Assembly: GCA_946482565.1 (NCBI GenBank)
Contig: CAMLSB010000094.1
Coordinates: forward strand, 1 to 7,344
Source of the DNA: an uncultured Lysobacteraceae bacterium
Lineage (GTDB): Bacteria; Pseudomonadota; Gammaproteobacteria; Xanthomonadales; Xanthomonadaceae
Reading direction: 5' to 3'
Length of the DNA stretch: 7,344 nt
Shown: positions 6,919-7,344 of the stretch, in pieces
How the letters are laid out: the number at the start of each line of letters is the position of its first letter
How positions within the stretch are numbered: the stretch's first letter is position 1
Program-made: the position numbers and the translations under genes
Notes under the pieces: model-generated
Told to the model about the DNA's origin: nothing
Database searches by the model: none
The model's input: the letters and a program-made list of their open reading frames with translations, nothing else

Positions 6919-7344
6919 CTACACGTCGCTCGACGCGAGTTCGCGCAGGCGGCCTTCGTGCAACTCGAGCACGCGATCCAGGCGTCGCGCCAGCGAACGG
7001 TCGTGGGTGACCAGCACCAGGCTCGTCGCCTGCGCGCGGTTGAGTTCGAGCATTTGCCCGAACACGTTGGCGGCGGTTTTCTCGTCGAGATTGCCGGTGG
7101 GCTCGTCGCCCAGCACGCACGCCGGCTTGTTCACCAGCGCGCGCGCGACCGCGGCGCGCTGGCGCTCGCCGCCGGACAACTCGCCCGGCTTGTGCTGCAG
7201 GCGGTGGCCGAGGCCGACCGACTCCAGCAGGTCCTTCGCACGCGCCATCGCCGCCGGCATCGCGCTGCCGCCGAGCAGTACCGGCAACATCACGTTTTCC
7301 AGCGCGGTGAATTCGGGCAGCAGGTGGTGGAACTGGTAGACGAA
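6919..7344 (-). CDS. lolD: Lipoprotein-releasing system ATP-binding protein LolD (5' part outside window)
   Basis: LolD is the ATPase of the LolCDE complex, which extracts outer-membrane lipoproteins from the inner membrane and hands them to LolA. The window holds the last 141 residues. Visible are the Q-loop region [16 protein letters not shown] (3-18), highly characteristic of LolD, signature LSGGERQR (56-63), Walker B ending [10 protein letters not shown] (78-87) and the switch His in LVTHD (111-115). The missing part, about 90-95 residues including Walker A, lies beyond the right edge, where lolC would be expected further upstream. Stop is TAG at 6921-6919. Only 5 bases separate it from the stop of the convergent lipoprotein gene, and I see no terminator hairpin. 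Truncation is by the window edge, not by damage. Identification is firm from the QFHHLLP motif. Confidence 0.95.
   Translation of the reverse strand, partial: FVYQFHHLLPEFTALENVMLPVLLGGSAMPAAMARAKDLLESVGLGHRLQHKPGELSGGERQRAAVARALVNKPACVLGDEPTGNLDEKTAANVFGQMLELNRAQATSLVLVTHDRSLARRLDRVLELHEGRLRELASSDV

Noticed and set aside
6924..6935. Hairpin CGTC-GCTC-GACG as a terminator of lolD or the lipoprotein gene
   Set aside because: The stem is only 4 bp, lies inside the lolD coding end and has no T-run.
6035..7120. Minus-strand open frame of 361 codons spanning comEC, the lipoprotein gene and lolD
   Set aside because: It is a shadow crossing three genes in the wrong frame or strand, with no family resemblance.
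1..7344. A new defence, mobile or CRISPR-like system
   Set aside because: Every gene of length is assigned to a known envelope or competence family. No spaced repeat array, transposase, integrase, tRNA or nuclease/toxin module is seen.

Overview
The window is very GC-rich and densely coded. Its gene families and order point to a gammaproteobacterium of the Xanthomonadaceae/Lysobacteraceae type (Lysobacter, Luteimonas, Stenotrophomonas or Xanthomonas relatives). In that group comEC, exbB, exbD, msbA and lpxK are commonly found together near lolCD. The taxonomic call comes from remembered gene order and codon usage, not from a search.

Layout, left to right. Positions 1-73 hold no supportable gene. 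On the minus strand, reading from right to left, comEC (about 6384 down to 3982) is followed by exbB (3980-3375), exbD (3362-2931), msbA (2934-1057) and lpxK (1060-74). Spacing is that of one tightly packed operon: exbD/msbA overlap by 4 bases (ATGA), msbA/lpxK overlap by 4 bases (GTGA), and exbB and exbD are 12 bases apart. On the plus strand a small DUF3574-type lipoprotein gene (6461-6913) diverges from comEC. At the right edge the 3' part of lolD (minus, 7344-6919) enters the window and converges on the lipoprotein gene with only 5 bases between the stop codons.

Functionally this is mostly an outer-membrane biogenesis cluster. LpxK phosphorylates the lipid A precursor, MsbA flips lipid A-core across the inner membrane, and LolD powers lipoprotein release to the outer membrane. 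ExbB/ExbD form a proton-driven motor, and ComEC is the inner-membrane DNA channel of natural transformation.

The one real surprise is at the 3' end of comEC. I read every codon in the comEC frame from its expected C-terminus down to msbA and found no stop. The comEC frame stays open through exbB and exbD (which use another frame) and runs in frame into msbA, giving one open frame from 6462 to 1057. Either the comEC stop has been lost (by mutation, or by a sequence or assembly indel) or a real very long reading frame exists. This is also a trap for automatic annotation, because comEC and msbA share one stop codon. I see no CRISPR array, RNA gene, insertion sequence, phage gene or new defence-like system here.
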